Notes: generated by a model from the sequence alone, not told the origin. A DNA stretch of 64,000 nucleotides from Mycolicibacter nonchromogenicus (GCF_002101775.1 NZ_LQPI01000023.1:62001-126000); one strand, 5' to 3'. Counted from the first letter of the stretch, positions 1-9,432 are shown. Translations and numbers: made by a program.

Positions 1-1353
1 GCCGCCGCCGGCGTCGGACCCGGCCACCTGGTGGTGGTGCTGGGCCACGAGCACGAGCGCATCGCCGGAGCAGTCGACGAGCTGGCCCGGGCCCTGGACT
101 GCCACATCGACATCGCCCTGCAGGCCCAACAGCTCGGCACCGGGCACGCGGTGCTGTGCGGCCTGGGGGCACTGCCCGACGACTTCGCCGGCACCGTCGT
201 GGTCACCTCCGGTGACATCCCGCTGCTGGACACCGCCACGCTGCAGGCCCTGCTCGAAACGCACCGCACCGCCCCGGCGGCGGTCACGGTGTTGACCACC
301 ACGATGGCCGACCCCACCGGCTACGGCCGCATCCTGCACACCCAGGACGGTGAGGTCACCGCGATCGTCGAGCAGGCCGACGCCACCGAGTCGCAGCGGC
401 AGATCCGCGAAGTCAACGCCGGGGTGTACGCCTTCGACATCGCCGCGTTGCGTTCCGCGTTGGTCCGGCTGGGTTCGGACAACGCCCAGCACGAGCTGTA
501 CCTCACCGACGTGATCGGCATCGTCCGCGGCGACGGTCAGGTGGTGCACGCCCGCCATGTCGACGACGCGGCGCTGGTGGCCGGCGTCAATGACCGGGTG
601 CAACTGTCTGCGCTGGCCGGCGAACTCAACCGCCGCCTGGTGGCCGCCCATCAGCGGGCCGGAGTCACCATCGTCGACCCCACCAGCACCTGGATCGACG
701 TGGACGTGGTCATCGGGCGCGACACCACCGTCGCGCCCGGAACCCAGCTGCTCGGCCGCACCGTCGTCGGTGCGCACTGCACCATCGGCCCGGACACCAC
801 CTTGACCGATGTGACGGTGGGCGACGGTGCGTCGGTGATCCGCAGCCACGCCACCTCGTCGTCGATCGGCGCCGCGGCCACCGTCGGCCCGTTCACCTAC
901 CTGCGCCCCGGCACCGTGCTGGGCGCGGAGGGCAAGCTGGGCGCGTTCGTGGAGACCAAGAACTCCACCATCGGCACCGGGACCAAGGTCCCGCACCTGA
1001 CCTACGTCGGCGACGCCGACATCGGCGACCACAGCAACATCGGCGCCTCCAGCGTGTTCGTCAACTACGACGGTCAGACCAAGCGGCGGACCACGGTGGG
1101 CTCGCACGTGCGCACCGGCTCGGACACCATGTTCGTGGCGCCGGTCAGCATCGGCGACGGCGCCTACACCGGAGCCGGCACCGTGGTGCGCCACGATGTG
1201 CCCCCGGGCGCCCTGGCGGTGTCGGCCGGCCCGCAGCGCAACATCGAGAACTGGGTACAGCGCAAGCGGCCCGGCAGCGCGGCCGCCGCGGCGGCCGACA
1301 AGGCGAACAATGCCGAAGAACCCGGCCCGACTCCCCCCGATCTGTCATCGTGA
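1..1353 (+). CDS. glmU: Bifunctional GlmU, 5' end truncated by window edge
   Basis: Makes UDP-GlcNAc for peptidoglycan and arabinogalactan linker synthesis: acetylates glucosamine-1-phosphate and then uridylylates GlcNAc-1-phosphate. The reading frame is open from base 1, so the true start and the nucleotide-binding loop lie upstream. What remains is most of the pyrophosphorylase domain (including the QLGTGHA and GDIPLL segments) and then the left-handed beta-helix acetyltransferase domain with hexapeptide repeats ([26 protein letters not shown]). The C-terminus ends in a disordered Ala/Pro tail, as in mycobacterial GlmU. It is followed by prs about 110 bp downstream, the usual mycobacterial order. 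Identity is certain. Confidence 0.97.
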   Translation, partial: AAAGVGPGHLVVVLGHEHERIAGAVDELARALDCHIDIALQAQQLGTGHAVLCGLGALPDDFAGTVVVTSGDIPLLDTATLQALLETHRTAPAAVTVLTTTMADPTGYGRILHTQDGEVTAIVEQADATESQRQIREVNAGVYAFDIAALRSALVRLGSDNAQHELYLTDVIGIVRGDGQVVHARHVDDAALVAGVNDRVQLSALAGELNRRLVAAHQRAGVTIVDPTSTWIDVDVVIGRDTTVAPGTQLLGRTVVGAHCTIGPDTTLTDVTVGDGASVIRSHATSSSIGAAATVGPFTYLRPGTVLGAEGKLGAFVETKNSTIGTGTKVPHLTYVGDADIGDHSNIGASSVFVNYDGQTKRRTTVGSHVRTGSDTMFVAPVSIGDGAYTGAGTVVRHDVPPGALAVSAGPQRNIENWVQRKRPGSAAAAAADKANNAEEPGPTPPDLSS

Positions 1354-1462
1354 GCTTGATCGCGTTGAGGCAGCCCGAGGCGAGATTTCGCACCGGGCTA
1401 CGTACCATAAGGCCCGAATTATTTCGACCGAAATCCACAATCTCCTACGGCGGGGGCAGCAC

Positions 1463-2443
1463 GTGAGCCACGACTGGACAGACAACCGCAAAAACCTGAT
1501 GCTCTTCGCCGGTCGCGCGCACCCGGAGTTGGCGGAGCAGGTCGCCAAAGAACTGGACGTCCCGGTGACGGCGCAGACCGCCCGGGACTTCGCCAACGGC
1601 GAGATCTTCGTGCGCTTCGACGAATCGGTGCGTGGCTGCGACGCCTTCGTGCTGCAGTCGCACCCGGCGCCGCTGAATCAGTGGCTGATGGAACAGCTGA
1701 TCATGATCGACGCGCTCAAGCGCGGCAGCGCCAAGCGGATCACCGCGATCCTGCCGTTCTACCCCTACGCGCGCCAGGACAAGAAGCACCGCGGCCGGGA
1801 GCCGATCTCGGCTCGCCTGGTTGCCGACCTGCTCAAAACCGCCGGCGCCGACCGGATCGTCACGGTGGACCTGCACACCGACCAGATCCAGGGTTTCTTC
1901 GACGGTCCGGTGGACCACATGCGGGCCCAGCCGCTGCTGATCGGCTACCTCAAAGAGAACTACGGTCACTCCGACGTCGTGGTGGTCTCCCCCGACTCCG
2001 GCCGGGTGCGCGTCGCCGAGAAGTGGGCGGACTCGCTGGGTGGGGTGCCACTGGCGTTCATCCACAAGACCCGCGACCCCTTGGTGCCCAACCAGGTCAA
2101 GTCCAACCGGGTGGTCGGTGAGGTGCAGGGCAAGACCTGCGTGCTGATCGACGACATGATCGACACCGGTGGCACCATCGCCGCGGCGGTCAACCTGCTG
2201 CGCGAAGACGGCGCCAGCAACGTGATCATCGCCGCCACCCACGGGGTTCTCTCGCACCCGGCCGCCGAGCGGCTGGCGGCCTGTGGAGCCAGCGAGGTGA
2301 TCGTCACCAACACCCTGCCGATCCCCGAAGACAAGCAGTTCCCGCAGCTGACGGTGCTCTCGATCGCTCCGCTGCTGGCCAGCACCATCCGGGCTGTCTT
2401 CGAAAACGGCTCCGTCACCGGCCTTTTCGACGGAGACGCCTGA
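1463..2443 (+). CDS. prs: Ribose-phosphate pyrophosphokinase
   Basis: Transfers pyrophosphate from ATP to ribose-5-phosphate to give PRPP, used for nucleotides, His, Trp and mycobacterial decaprenyl-phosphoryl arabinose. The 326-residue length is normal. Visible features are the N-terminal phosphoribosyltransferase-like fold (LFAGRAHPELAE), the DLHTDQIQGFF segment, and the PRPP-binding loop VLIDDMIDTGGTI. I chose the GTG at 1463 because it follows a G-rich ribosome site and gives the family N-terminus; the open frame continues further upstream but is not protein-like there. It heads a tight run with the ArsC-like gene (1 nt gap) and lpqT. Confidence 0.96.
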   Translation: MSHDWTDNRKNLMLFAGRAHPELAEQVAKELDVPVTAQTARDFANGEIFVRFDESVRGCDAFVLQSHPAPLNQWLMEQLIMIDALKRGSAKRITAILPFYPYARQDKKHRGREPISARLVADLLKTAGADRIVTVDLHTDQIQGFFDGPVDHMRAQPLLIGYLKENYGHSDVVVVSPDSGRVRVAEKWADSLGGVPLAFIHKTRDPLVPNQVKSNRVVGEVQGKTCVLIDDMIDTGGTIAAAVNLLREDGASNVIIAATHGVLSHPAAERLAACGASEVIVTNTLPIPEDKQFPQLTVLSIAPLLASTIRAVFENGSVTGLFDGDA

Positions 2444-2444
2444 T

Positions 2445-2789
2445 ATGGCTGATGCGGTCATCTACCACAACCCGCGCTGCTCCACCTCACGCAAGACGCT
2501 GGAACTGCTGCGCGACAACGGTATCGAGCCGACGGTGGTGGAGTATCTGAAGACCCCGCCGTCGCGTGCCGAGCTGGCGGAGATGATCAGCGCCGCCGGG
2601 ATCGGTGTGCGCGACGCGGTGCGTACCCGCGAGGCGGTGTACGCCGAGCTGAACCTGGCCGACGCCACCGATGACGAACTGCTCGACGCCATGGCCGCCA
2701 ACCCCATCCTGATCCAACGGCCCTTCGTCGTCACCGGCAACGGCACCCGGTTGGCCCGTCCTATTGACGCGGTCCGCGAGATCCTGTGA
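2445..2789 (+). CDS. ArsC/Spx-family glutaredoxin-type reductase
   Basis: A 114-residue single-domain protein of the ArsC (glutaredoxin-dependent arsenate reductase) family. It has the signature NPRCSTSRKTLELL with its nucleophilic cysteine near residue 12, and the C-terminal segment IQRPFVVTGNGTRLARP that supplies the family arginines. The family reduces arsenate to arsenite using glutathione/glutaredoxin. Mycobacteria lack glutathione, so the in vivo reductant (mycothiol/mycoredoxin?) and even the substrate are uncertain. It sits 1 nt after prs and overlaps lpqT by 4 nt, so it is co-transcribed. From memory it is absent between prsA and lpqT in M. tuberculosis. Confidence 0.85.
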   Translation: MADAVIYHNPRCSTSRKTLELLRDNGIEPTVVEYLKTPPSRAELAEMISAAGIGVRDAVRTREAVYAELNLADATDDELLDAMAANPILIQRPFVVTGNGTRLARPIDAVREIL

Positions 2790-3439
2790 TCCCGGTGCGC
2801 TTGACGGTCGCGGCATTGGCGTGCGCCGTGGTCGCCTCCGCATCCGGATGCGGCACCAAAACCCCTAACTATCAATCGATTTGGGGTAACGGCAGCACCA
2901 CCACCACCTCATCTGAGCCGGAGCCCCCGGTCACCGTCGGACGCTACCTGGAGGACCAGGGAGTGACCGCTGAGGCGGTGGCCCCCGACGCACCGACCGA
3001 CCTGAAGGTGTCGATCCCCACCCCGCCGGGCTGGACGAAGAAAGAAAGCCCGATGCTGCCGGCCACCACTTTGGTGCTGGGCAAGGGCGAGAAGTTCCCC
3101 CGCGCGATTCTGAGCGTGGTCAAGCTCACCGGGAATTTCGACTCGAAGGAGGCCATCCGGCACGGCGTGGTCGACGCCCAGCTCTCGCCGAACTTCCGGC
3201 TGCTGGACGCCTCGAACGAGGACTACGAGGGGTTCCCGTCATCGATGGTGCAGGGCACCTACGACCTGGATGGCCAACGCCTGCACAGCTGGTTCCGGAT
3301 GGTGATCGCCACCGGCTCGGCACCTGCCGAACAGCGCTACCTGGTGCAGTTGGCCGTCACCTCCCTTGCTGACGAGGCCCCCAAGAACGCCACCGATGTG
3401 GAGTCCATCATGAAGGGCTTCACCGTCGCCGCCAAGTGA
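2786..3439 (+). CDS. lpqT: LpqT-like lipoprotein (LpqN family)
   Basis: Predicted surface lipoprotein of 217 residues. The GTG start overlaps the preceding stop by 4 nt. The N-terminus is a short hydrophobic signal ending ASGC, so Cys22 is the probable acylation site, although the lipobox lacks the usual Leu at -3. A Thr/Ser/Pro-rich linker (residues about 37-47) precedes a single LpqN-type domain with the motifs PTPPGW and the late segment EAPKNATDVESIMKGFTV. Position after prs matches Rv1016c (lpqT). Molecular function is unknown for the family. Confidence 0.85.
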   Translation: MIPVRLTVAALACAVVASASGCGTKTPNYQSIWGNGSTTTTSSEPEPPVTVGRYLEDQGVTAEAVAPDAPTDLKVSIPTPPGWTKKESPMLPATTLVLGKGEKFPRAILSVVKLTGNFDSKEAIRHGVVDAQLSPNFRLLDASNEDYEGFPSSMVQGTYDLDGQRLHSWFRMVIATGSAPAEQRYLVQLAVTSLADEAPKNATDVESIMKGFTVAAK

Positions 3440-3462
3440 GCGCGCACCGGGGCCTGGCTTGT

Positions 3463-3479
3463 TAGAGTGCGACGCACTC
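3463..3479 (+). promoter_or_regulatory. Probable promoter -10 and small dyad upstream of hemophore-like gene
   Basis: TAGAGT at 3463-3468 fits the mycobacterial -10 consensus TAnnnT, about 30 bp upstream of the gene at 3498. It runs into a perfect inverted repeat, GAGTGC-GAC-GCACTC (3465-3479), lying on the predicted transcription start, which could be an operator or a 5' UTR hairpin. No experimental support; inference from sequence. Confidence 0.4.
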
Positions 3480-3497
3480 GTCGAAGGGAGTTCCGTC

Positions 3498-3857
3498 ATG
3501 CCTTTGATCCGCCTGTCTTTCGCGGGCCTCGGCGCCGCCGCTGTCGCCGCCGGCCTGCTGGCACCGGCCGTGGCGGTGGCCGAACCGCCGCCGAATTGCA
3601 CCGCCGCCGATCTGGCCAACGTGGTCACCGGCGTCACCGCCTCGACATCGGGTTACCTGTATGCGCATCCCGACGTCAACGAGTTCTACACCACCCTGCG
3701 CGACCGGCCGGATGACGAAGTGCCCGAGGCGATTCACAGCTTTTTCGCCGACCACCCGCAAGCCCACGCCGACCTGCTGGGCCTGCGCCAGCCGCTGGCC
3801 GATTTCCGCGCCCGCTGCGGATTGCCCCAGCCCGAGCACCCCCTGCTGGACCAGTGA
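3498..3857 (+). CDS. Secreted hemophore-related protein
   Basis: A 119-residue secreted protein. The ATG at 3498 has a good ribosome site (GAAGGGAG) 8 nt upstream. A Sec signal of about 24 residues (hydrophobic AGLGAAAVAAGLLAPAVAVA, then EPPP) precedes a mature domain with two cysteines and the pattern NCTAADLANVVTGV...YLYAHPDVNEFYTTL...FFADHPQ...CGLP. This is typical of the mycobacterial heme-binding/hemophore-related family (Rv0203 superfamily). The role is probably heme binding or cell-envelope association. The next small secreted gene overlaps its stop, so the two form a pair. Confidence 0.75.
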   Translation: MPLIRLSFAGLGAAAVAAGLLAPAVAVAEPPPNCTAADLANVVTGVTASTSGYLYAHPDVNEFYTTLRDRPDDEVPEAIHSFFADHPQAHADLLGLRQPLADFRARCGLPQPEHPLLDQ

Positions 3858-4129
3858 TGGCACGCCGGATCTGGGTGATGGCAGCACTGGCCCTGACCAG
3901 CCTGCCGGGCGCGGTGGTCGTGTTCACTCCGGCCGGTACCGCCCAGGCGCAGGGCTGCGTCGCGGTGGGCCGCCGCGTGTATGTCAGCGGATGTGCCGAC
4001 CCGGTGCCCCCGCCGGCCTACTACGCGCCGCTGCCCGAAGACGTGCCGCCGCCGCCTCCTCCGCCACCGCCGGTCAACACCTGCGTGGGCTACAACGGCC
4101 GTTGGGTGCACGCCAACAACTGCAACTGA
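3854..4129 (+). CDS. Small secreted proline-rich protein
   Basis: A 91-residue predicted secreted protein. GTG at 3854 overlaps the previous stop (4 nt), with an ATG directly after it at 3857. A signal peptide ends near TAQAQG. The mature chain is short, with four cysteines (GCVAVGRR, SGCADP, NTCVGYNG, ANNCN) around a polyproline tract (residues about 64-73). Paired cysteines and a final GRWVHANNCN segment suggest a small disulphide-bonded surface protein. I do not recognise a characterised family. Translationally coupled to the hemophore-related gene, so possibly a partner. Confidence 0.7.
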   Translation: MMARRIWVMAALALTSLPGAVVVFTPAGTAQAQGCVAVGRRVYVSGCADPVPPPAYYAPLPEDVPPPPPPPPPVNTCVGYNGRWVHANNCN

Positions 4130-4143
4130 GCGCACCGGCTCGC

Positions 4144-4149
4144 TAGAGT
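4144..4149 (+). promoter_or_regulatory. -10 element for leaderless SDR transcript
   Basis: TAGAGT is followed by exactly 7 nt and then the ATG at 4157. That spacing puts the transcription start on the A of the start codon, and no ribosome site is present, so a leaderless mRNA is predicted. Confidence 0.5.
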
Positions 4150-4156
4150 GCCGGTC

Positions 4157-5029
4157 ATGAAGTCCTGGACCGCGCACGATCTGCCGTCGTTCGCCGGACG
4201 GTCGGTCATCGTCACCGGAGCCAACAGCGGTCTGGGTGCCGTGACCGCGCGTGAGTTGGCCCGAGTCGGCGCCGCCGTCACCCTGGCCGTCCGCGACACG
4301 TCCAAAGGCCAGGCCGCCGCGGCGGCCATGCCCGGCGACGTGACCGTGCGCGCCCTGGATCTGGCGGACCTGTCCTCGGTGCGGCGATTCGCCGAGGAGA
4401 CCGCGAACGTCGACGTGCTGATCAACAACGCCGGCATCATGGCGGTGCCCTACGCCAAGACCGTCGACGGCTTCGAGAGTCAGATCGGCACCAACCATCT
4501 GGGGCATTTCGCGCTGACCAATTTGCTGCTGCCCAAACTCACCGATCGGGTGGTGACGGTGTCGTCGGTCATGCACCAGATCGGCTCCATCAACCTCAAG
4601 GACCTCAACTGGGAGTCGCGGCGGTACTCGGCGTGGCGGGCCTACGGTCAGTCCAAGCTGGCCAATCTGATGTTCACCAGCGAGCTGCAGCGCCGGCTCG
4701 TGGCGGCGGGCTCCCCGCTGCGCGCACTGGCCGCCCACCCCGGCTATTCGTCCACCAACCTGCAGGGCCAGACCGGCAATACGGTCGGCGACCTGCTGAT
4801 GCGTGCCGTCGGCAACGGCCTGTTCGCCACCAGCCCCGACTTCGGTGCGCGGCAAACCCTCTATGCGGCCTCGCAGGAGCTGTCCGGCAATACCTTCGTC
4901 GGTCCGCGGTTCGGTATTCTCGGCCACCCCGGGTCGGTGGGCCGCAGCCTGTCGGCCAAGCGTGGCTCTACCGCAGCCGAGCTGTGGGAGCTGTCCGAGC
5001 AGCTCACCGGGGTTCGATTTCCGCTCTGA
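4157..5029 (+). CDS. Short-chain dehydrogenase/reductase
   Basis: A 290-residue classical-type SDR. The Rossmann glycine motif TGANSGLG sits near residues 19-26, NNAGIM near 92-97, the catalytic SSV segment lies in the middle, and YGQSK is the catalytic Tyr-x-x-x-Lys. The C-terminal half resembles the retinol dehydrogenase/WW-oxidoreductase-like group, common in mycobacteria, that acts on hydrophobic alcohols or ketones. The substrate cannot be told from sequence. It stands alone between the secreted pair and rplY. Confidence 0.85.
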   Translation: MKSWTAHDLPSFAGRSVIVTGANSGLGAVTARELARVGAAVTLAVRDTSKGQAAAAAMPGDVTVRALDLADLSSVRRFAEETANVDVLINNAGIMAVPYAKTVDGFESQIGTNHLGHFALTNLLLPKLTDRVVTVSSVMHQIGSINLKDLNWESRRYSAWRAYGQSKLANLMFTSELQRRLVAAGSPLRALAAHPGYSSTNLQGQTGNTVGDLLMRAVGNGLFATSPDFGARQTLYAASQELSGNTFVGPRFGILGHPGSVGRSLSAKRGSTAAELWELSEQLTGVRFPL

Positions 5030-5042
5030 ACTGCTGATGCGC

Positions 5043-5168
5043 TAGCCTGACCAGGCGTCACGGCGAGGGCGGCCACCCTATCGGCCGCCGTTATCGGCGA
5101 GGACCTCCTGGATGGTTGTCGCGATCTGGCCGTGCCTGATGCACGCCGCAGCAACCAAGGAGCTCCCC
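5043..5168 (+). promoter_or_regulatory. rplY leader with strong hairpin
   Basis: About 125 bp separate the SDR stop from rplY. TAGCCT at 5043-5048 is a good -10. Downstream, GGCGGCC...GGCCGCC (around 5068-5090) forms a 7-bp GC stem within the predicted 5' UTR. This could be an attenuator or simply a structured leader; I see no known riboswitch. A clear ribosome site AAGGAG precedes the start. Confidence 0.35.
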
Positions 5169-5801
5169 ATGGCGAACACCCCGACCACCAACCAGCTGAC
5201 CGTTTCGGTGCGCACCGAAACCGGCAAGGGCGCCTCGCGCCGGGCCCGCCGCGCCGGCCTGGTCCCCGCGGTCCTCTACGGCCACGGCACCGAACCGCAG
5301 CACCTGGCCCTGCCGGCTCACGACTTCGCGGCTGTGCTGCGCCACGCCGGCACCAACGCCGTGCTCACCCTCGACATCGAGGGCAAAGAGCAGCTGGCGC
5401 TGACCAAGGCCGTCGACGTCCACCCGATCCGTCGCACCATCCAGCACGCCGACCTGCTGGTCGTGCGCCGCGGTGAGAAGGTCACCGTCGAGGTGCACGT
5501 CGTCGTCGAGGGCGACGCCGCACCGGGCACCCTGGTCACCCAGGAGACCAACGCCATCGAGATCGAGGCCGAGGCGCTCTCGATCCCTGAGCAGCTGCCC
5601 CTTTCCATCGAGGGCGCTGAGGCCGGCACCCAGTTCACCGCTGGCGGCCTGGAACTGCCTAAGGGCGTCACCCTGGTCTCCGACCCCGAACTGCTGCTGG
5701 TCAACGTGATCGAGGCCCCGAGCGGCGAGGAGCCGGCCGAGGGCGAAGCTGCGGGCGAGGAAGCCGGCGCGGGCGAGGCCGCGGCCGCAGAGTCCGAGTA
5801 A
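5169..5801 (+). CDS. rplY: 50S ribosomal protein L25/general stress protein Ctc
   Basis: Binds 5S rRNA in the large subunit. The 210-residue protein is the long CTC/TL5 form: an N-terminal L25 beta-barrel ([26 protein letters not shown]) followed by the TL5 C-terminal domain, ending in an acidic Gly/Glu/Ala-rich tail (from about residue 180) typical of actinobacteria. The ATG at 5169 is fixed by AAGGAG 7 nt upstream. It is followed by pth 12 nt later, the same pairing as in M. tuberculosis. Confidence 0.95.
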   Translation: MANTPTTNQLTVSVRTETGKGASRRARRAGLVPAVLYGHGTEPQHLALPAHDFAAVLRHAGTNAVLTLDIEGKEQLALTKAVDVHPIRRTIQHADLLVVRRGEKVTVEVHVVVEGDAAPGTLVTQETNAIEIEAEALSIPEQLPLSIEGAEAGTQFTAGGLELPKGVTLVSDPELLLVNVIEAPSGEEPAEGEAAGEEAGAGEAAAAESE

Positions 5802-5813
5802 GCCGAGCACCAC

Positions 5814-6398
5814 GTGGCCGAGTCACCACCGATTCTGGTGGTCGGCCTGGGCAACCCGGGCCCGAACTACGCACGCACCCGGCACAACGTCGGCTTCATG
5901 GTGGTCGACCTGCTCGCCGAACGGGTCGGGGCGGCGTTCAAGCTGCACAAGAAGTCGGGTGCCGACGTGGCCACCGGGCGCCTCAGCGGGCGCCCGGTGG
6001 TGCTGGCCCGGCCACGCTGCTACATGAATGAGTCGGGCCGCCAGGTGGGCCCGCTCGCCAAGTTCTATTCCGTGCCCGTCGAGTCCGTCGTGGTGATCCA
6101 CGACGACCTCGACCTGGATTTCGGCCGGATCCGGCTCAAACAGGGCGGCGGAGAGGGCGGTCACAACGGCCTGCGCTCGATCGCGACGGTGTTGGGCAGC
6201 AAGGACTTTCAGCGAGTCCGTCTTGGGATCGGCCGCCCACCCGGTCGCCAGGATCCGGCGGCATTCGTGCTGCAGGCGTTCACTGCCCGGGAGCGCGAGG
6301 AGCTGCCCACGATCTGTGAGCAGGCCGCCGACGCCGCCGAGCTGCTGATCGAGCTGGGGCTGGAGCCGGCCCAGAACGTCGTCCACGCCTGGGGCTGA
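5814..6398 (+). CDS. pth: Peptidyl-tRNA hydrolase
   Basis: Recycles tRNA by cleaving peptidyl-tRNA released by stalled ribosomes. 194 residues, GTG start. The N-terminus [20 protein letters not shown] carries the catalytic His of TRHNVG. The HDDLDL and [13 protein letters not shown] segments are the other two family blocks. Likely co-transcribed with rplY. Confidence 0.96.
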   Translation: MAESPPILVVGLGNPGPNYARTRHNVGFMVVDLLAERVGAAFKLHKKSGADVATGRLSGRPVVLARPRCYMNESGRQVGPLAKFYSVPVESVVVIHDDLDLDFGRIRLKQGGGEGGHNGLRSIATVLGSKDFQRVRLGIGRPPGRQDPAAFVLQAFTAREREELPTICEQAADAAELLIELGLEPAQNVVHAWG

Positions 6399-6446
6399 CG
6401 CACTTCCCGCCCGAGCACTTTCTTTCGCGCGAGCCTTTTCTTCCGC

Positions 6447-6504
6447 CGAGCGTGCGCACTTGTACGCACTGGCCCGGCGTGTCGCGTACAGACGCGCACG
6501 CTCG
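6447..6504. repeat. Imperfect inverted repeat between convergent genes
   Basis: Arms 6447-6467 and 6484-6504 (21 nt each, 18 paired) enclose a 16-nt loop. The arm begins CGAGCGTGCGC and ends TGTACGC. It lies between the stops of pth and pks16, so it may end transcription from both sides. There is no T-tract. Arm length, loop size and the CGAGnnnnCGC base match the other hairpins at 16389, 22831 and 23768. Confidence 0.7.
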
Positions 6505-6524
6505 CGGCAAAAGGGAGTGGGGCT

Positions 6525-8159
6525 CTAGGTGACCAGGGCGACGGAGTTGGCCCGGCGCAGCTTGCCCGACGGCGTCTTGGGAATGCTGCCCGGCCCGAGC
6601 ACCACCACGTTGCGGGGCCGCATGTCGACCTCGGTGACCACCTCATGGGCGACCTGGTGCTCGATCCGGCGGACCTCGGCGGGGTCCTGCCAAGCATTGG
6701 ACTCCACCGCAACCGCGAACGTCTCCCGCGAGTGCCCGGCGTCCAGGCGCACCGCGACCGCGCAACCCGGTCGCACACCCTCGACGCGGCCCGCAGCCCG
6801 CTCGATGTCGGTCGGGTAGATGTTGCGGCCCGCCATGATGATGACGTCCTTGACCCGACCACACACCACGACGTGGCCGTTCTCCATCAGGTAGCCCAGG
6901 TCGCCGGTGTCATACCAGCCGTGTTCGTCCTGCGCCGGCAGGAAGCCCGCCATGGTCAGGTAGCCCGGGGTCACCGGCTCACCGCGAAGCTGGATGACTC
7001 CCACCCCGCGCGGCGGCAGCGAGTTGCCGTGTTCGTCGACGATCCGGATCTCGATGCCCTTCAGCAGCGGCCCCAGCGAGGCCAGCCGCCGGGTGTTGCC
7101 CTTGGTGGCCGGCACCGCCTGGCGCAGCGCGGCCAGCAGGTCGGCGTCGACCTCGTCGACCACCAGGCCCGCACCGCACTTGGAGAACGACACCGCCAAC
7201 ACCGTTTCGGCCATGCCGTAGGCCGGCAGGATGGCGGACGGCTTCAACCCGAACGGCTTGCCCGCGTCGATCAGGTCCTCGACGTCGGCCGGCTCCACCG
7301 GCTCGGCGCCCGAGAGCGCGAACCGCAAGGTGGACAGGTCGAACTGGCCCGGGGTGGCCTGCTTGCGCAGGCGCTTGGCGAACAGCGCATAGGCGAAGTT
7401 CGGGGCCGCGGTCATGGTGCCCTTGTACTTGTCGATGAGCTTGGCCCACAGCAGGGTGTCCCGCAGGAAGTCCATCGGGGTGATCTTGACCAGCTCGGCG
7501 CCGAAGTACATCGGCACGGTCAGGAAGCCGATCATGCCCATGTCGTGGAAGCACGGCAGCCAGCTGATCATGACGTCCTTCTCGACGTCGTACTCGGCGC
7601 TGATGAACATCGCCTCGGCGTTGGAGTAGATGTTGCGGTGGGTGATCTGCACGGCCTTCGGCGACCCGGTCGATCCCGACGTCAGCTGCATCAGCGCCAG
7701 ATCGTCCTCACCGGCTTCTTCCGGGTCGATCGGCTCGGCGGCCAGCAGGTCAGCGACCGTGACGACCTTCAGCCCCTTCTCTTCCAGCACGGGGGCCGCG
7801 GCCATGAACGGGTCGGAGATGATGACCGCCTTGGCGTCGATCATGTCGACGACGGTCATGGTGTCCTCGGCCCACACCGCCAGGTCGGTGCGCGGGGTGG
7901 GCTGGTGCAGCATGGTCAGGCTCGCGGCGCGCATCCACACGCCCTGGGCGGTGGGAGCGATTTCAACCGGGGCACCGGCGAGCACCCCGACCGCGTCCCC
8001 GGGGCCGACGCCGGCCGCAGCCAGCCCGCCGGCGATACGCCGGGCGCGTTCATGGACCTCGCCCCAGGTGTGCCGGACGGGTGCGTGCGGCTCACCGGTG
8101 ACCATGCCCTTGGACGACTCCCGGGCACTACGGAACATGTTGTCGGTAAACCTGCTCAC
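6525..8159 (-). CDS. pks16: Fatty acyl-AMP/CoA ligase family protein (Pks16-like)
   Basis: ANL-superfamily adenylating enzyme of 544 residues, the length of M. tuberculosis Pks16 (misnamed; it is not a polyketide synthase). Motifs: A3 [14 protein letters not shown]5 YGMAE, A7 [10 protein letters not shown]8 [16 protein letters not shown], and the late Lys loop [10 protein letters not shown]. The family activates a fatty or other carboxylic acid as acyl-AMP and then passes it to CoA or a carrier protein; which of these applies here is not visible. GTG start at 8159 preceded by AGGAGG. Overall layout agrees with Rv1013. Confidence 0.88.
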   Translation of the reverse strand: MSRFTDNMFRSARESSKGMVTGEPHAPVRHTWGEVHERARRIAGGLAAAGVGPGDAVGVLAGAPVEIAPTAQGVWMRAASLTMLHQPTPRTDLAVWAEDTMTVVDMIDAKAVIISDPFMAAAPVLEEKGLKVVTVADLLAAEPIDPEEAGEDDLALMQLTSGSTGSPKAVQITHRNIYSNAEAMFISAEYDVEKDVMISWLPCFHDMGMIGFLTVPMYFGAELVKITPMDFLRDTLLWAKLIDKYKGTMTAAPNFAYALFAKRLRKQATPGQFDLSTLRFALSGAEPVEPADVEDLIDAGKPFGLKPSAILPAYGMAETVLAVSFSKCGAGLVVDEVDADLLAALRQAVPATKGNTRRLASLGPLLKGIEIRIVDEHGNSLPPRGVGVIQLRGEPVTPGYLTMAGFLPAQDEHGWYDTGDLGYLMENGHVVVCGRVKDVIIMAGRNIYPTDIERAAGRVEGVRPGCAVAVRLDAGHSRETFAVAVESNAWQDPAEVRRIEHQVAHEVVTEVDMRPRNVVVLGPGSIPKTPSGKLRRANSVALVT

Positions 8160-8406
8160 GACGGCCTCCTAGCCGGCACCAGTACTTTCCATACGGGCTC
8201 AGATTTCATGTTCCACCTGCTTCTCGCGACTCTGCGAGAGACACACGCGCACAATTCGGTGGCGGTTAGATCTCGATACCGTAATGCGCGGCCCACCAGA
8301 GCGGCGAGCGTCTGGGTGGCAAGGTTCCTGGCCGCAAATTATCACCGCGCGCCATCTTAAACTCCTCTTAATCCCCGGGCAAATCTCCTCGCGGAGGAGT
8401 GTCGTG
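8160..8406. other. Intergenic region upstream of pks16
   Basis: 247 bp between the pks16 start and the ispE stop, with no convincing gene. It contains the pks16 ribosome site (AGGAGG on the minus strand) and a short hairpin, TCTCGC-GACTCT-GCGAGA, near 8222-8239. An AT-richer patch near 8330-8380 is the likely pks16 promoter area. Confidence 0.4.
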
Positions 8407-9369
8407 TCAGGCCCCGCTGACCGACGACGGCACCACCCGGGCCCCGTAGACCGGGCCGCTGGCCACCCGCACCGCCCGCCCCACGCCCAGCGCCGACAGC
8501 TCGACGGCGACGTCGGCCGCCGAGTCCGCCGAGCGGCACAGGAACGCACACGTCGGGCCGGAGCCGGACACCACACCAGCCAGGGCGCCCGCCTGCACAC
8601 CGGCGCGCAGGGTCCGGCGCAGGTCCGGGTTCAGGCTGAGCGCCGCCGCCTGCAGGTCATTGCCGAGCAGGCCGGCCAGCCGCTGCGGGTCCCCGGCGGC
8701 CAGGGCGGAGAGCACCGGCTCAGGATCGCCCGATTCCGGCAGCTTGCGTCCGCTGTCGCGCAATCGGTCCAGCTCACGGAAGACCGCCGGCGTGGACAGC
8801 CCACGGTCGGCGAACGCCAGCACCCAGTGGAACGTCTGCCGGGTCAGCACCGTCGCCAGTTCCTCGCCGCGACCGGTGCCCAACGCCGTGCCGCCGTGCA
8901 ACGCGAACGGCACGTCGCTGCCCAGCCGCGCGGCCAGGGAGTGCAGGTCGCGGCGCGGCACCCCGAGCTCCCACAGCACATTCATGCCGACCAGCACGGC
9001 CGCCGCGTCCGCGCTGCCGCCGGCCATGCCGCCGGCCACCGGAATGGACTTGTCGATGCTGATCGCCACGTCGGGAGCCCGGCCCACGTACTCGGCCATC
9101 AGCTCGGCCGCCTGCCAGGCCAGGTTGCGCTCATCGGTGGGCAGCACATCGGCACCCTCGCCGCTGATCCGCAGGGACAGCACGTCGGCGTCGCGGAGGG
9201 TGACCTCGTCGGCCAGTGAGACCGCGTGGAACACGGTGGTCAGCTCGTGGTAGCCGTCATCGCGACGGTCACCGACGGCCAGGTAGAGGTTGAGCTTGCC
9301 CGGTACCCGCACGGTGACCGAACCGGTCGGGGACCACTCGGTGGCGGTATTGCCGTCGGATGCGGTCAC
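8407..9369 (-). CDS. ispE: 4-diphosphocytidyl-2-C-methyl-D-erythritol kinase
   Basis: GHMP kinase of the non-mevalonate (MEP) isoprenoid pathway. It phosphorylates CDP-ME with ATP. 320 residues. The N-terminal [12 protein letters not shown] segment holds the catalytic Lys, the ATP loop [15 protein letters not shown] is the GHMP motif 2, and GSGPTCAF is the C-terminal motif 3. In M. tuberculosis it is downstream of ksgA in the rpfB-ksgA-ispE run. Here a secreted hydrolase and a kinase are inserted between rsmA and ispE. Confidence 0.96.
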   Translation of the reverse strand: MTASDGNTATEWSPTGSVTVRVPGKLNLYLAVGDRRDDGYHELTTVFHAVSLADEVTLRDADVLSLRISGEGADVLPTDERNLAWQAAELMAEYVGRAPDVAISIDKSIPVAGGMAGGSADAAAVLVGMNVLWELGVPRRDLHSLAARLGSDVPFALHGGTALGTGRGEELATVLTRQTFHWVLAFADRGLSTPAVFRELDRLRDSGRKLPESGDPEPVLSALAAGDPQRLAGLLGNDLQAAALSLNPDLRRTLRAGVQAGALAGVVSGSGPTCAFLCRSADSAADVAVELSALGVGRAVRVASGPVYGARVVPSSVSGA

Positions 9370-9432
9370 GCCGATGAGACTATCGGTCCCCGGCGTACAG
9401 GTACCGGTCTCCCGGCCGAGAATCCCCGCCGA

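Noticed and set aside
1196..1462. N-terminal extension of prs into glmU
   Set aside because: Overlaps glmU in another frame with no family similarity; the GTG at 1463 with a ribosome site gives the standard protein.
6645..8360. Plus-strand 571-codon open frame opposite pks16
   Set aside because: Shadow of the intact adenylating-enzyme gene; no recognisable motifs or ribosome site.
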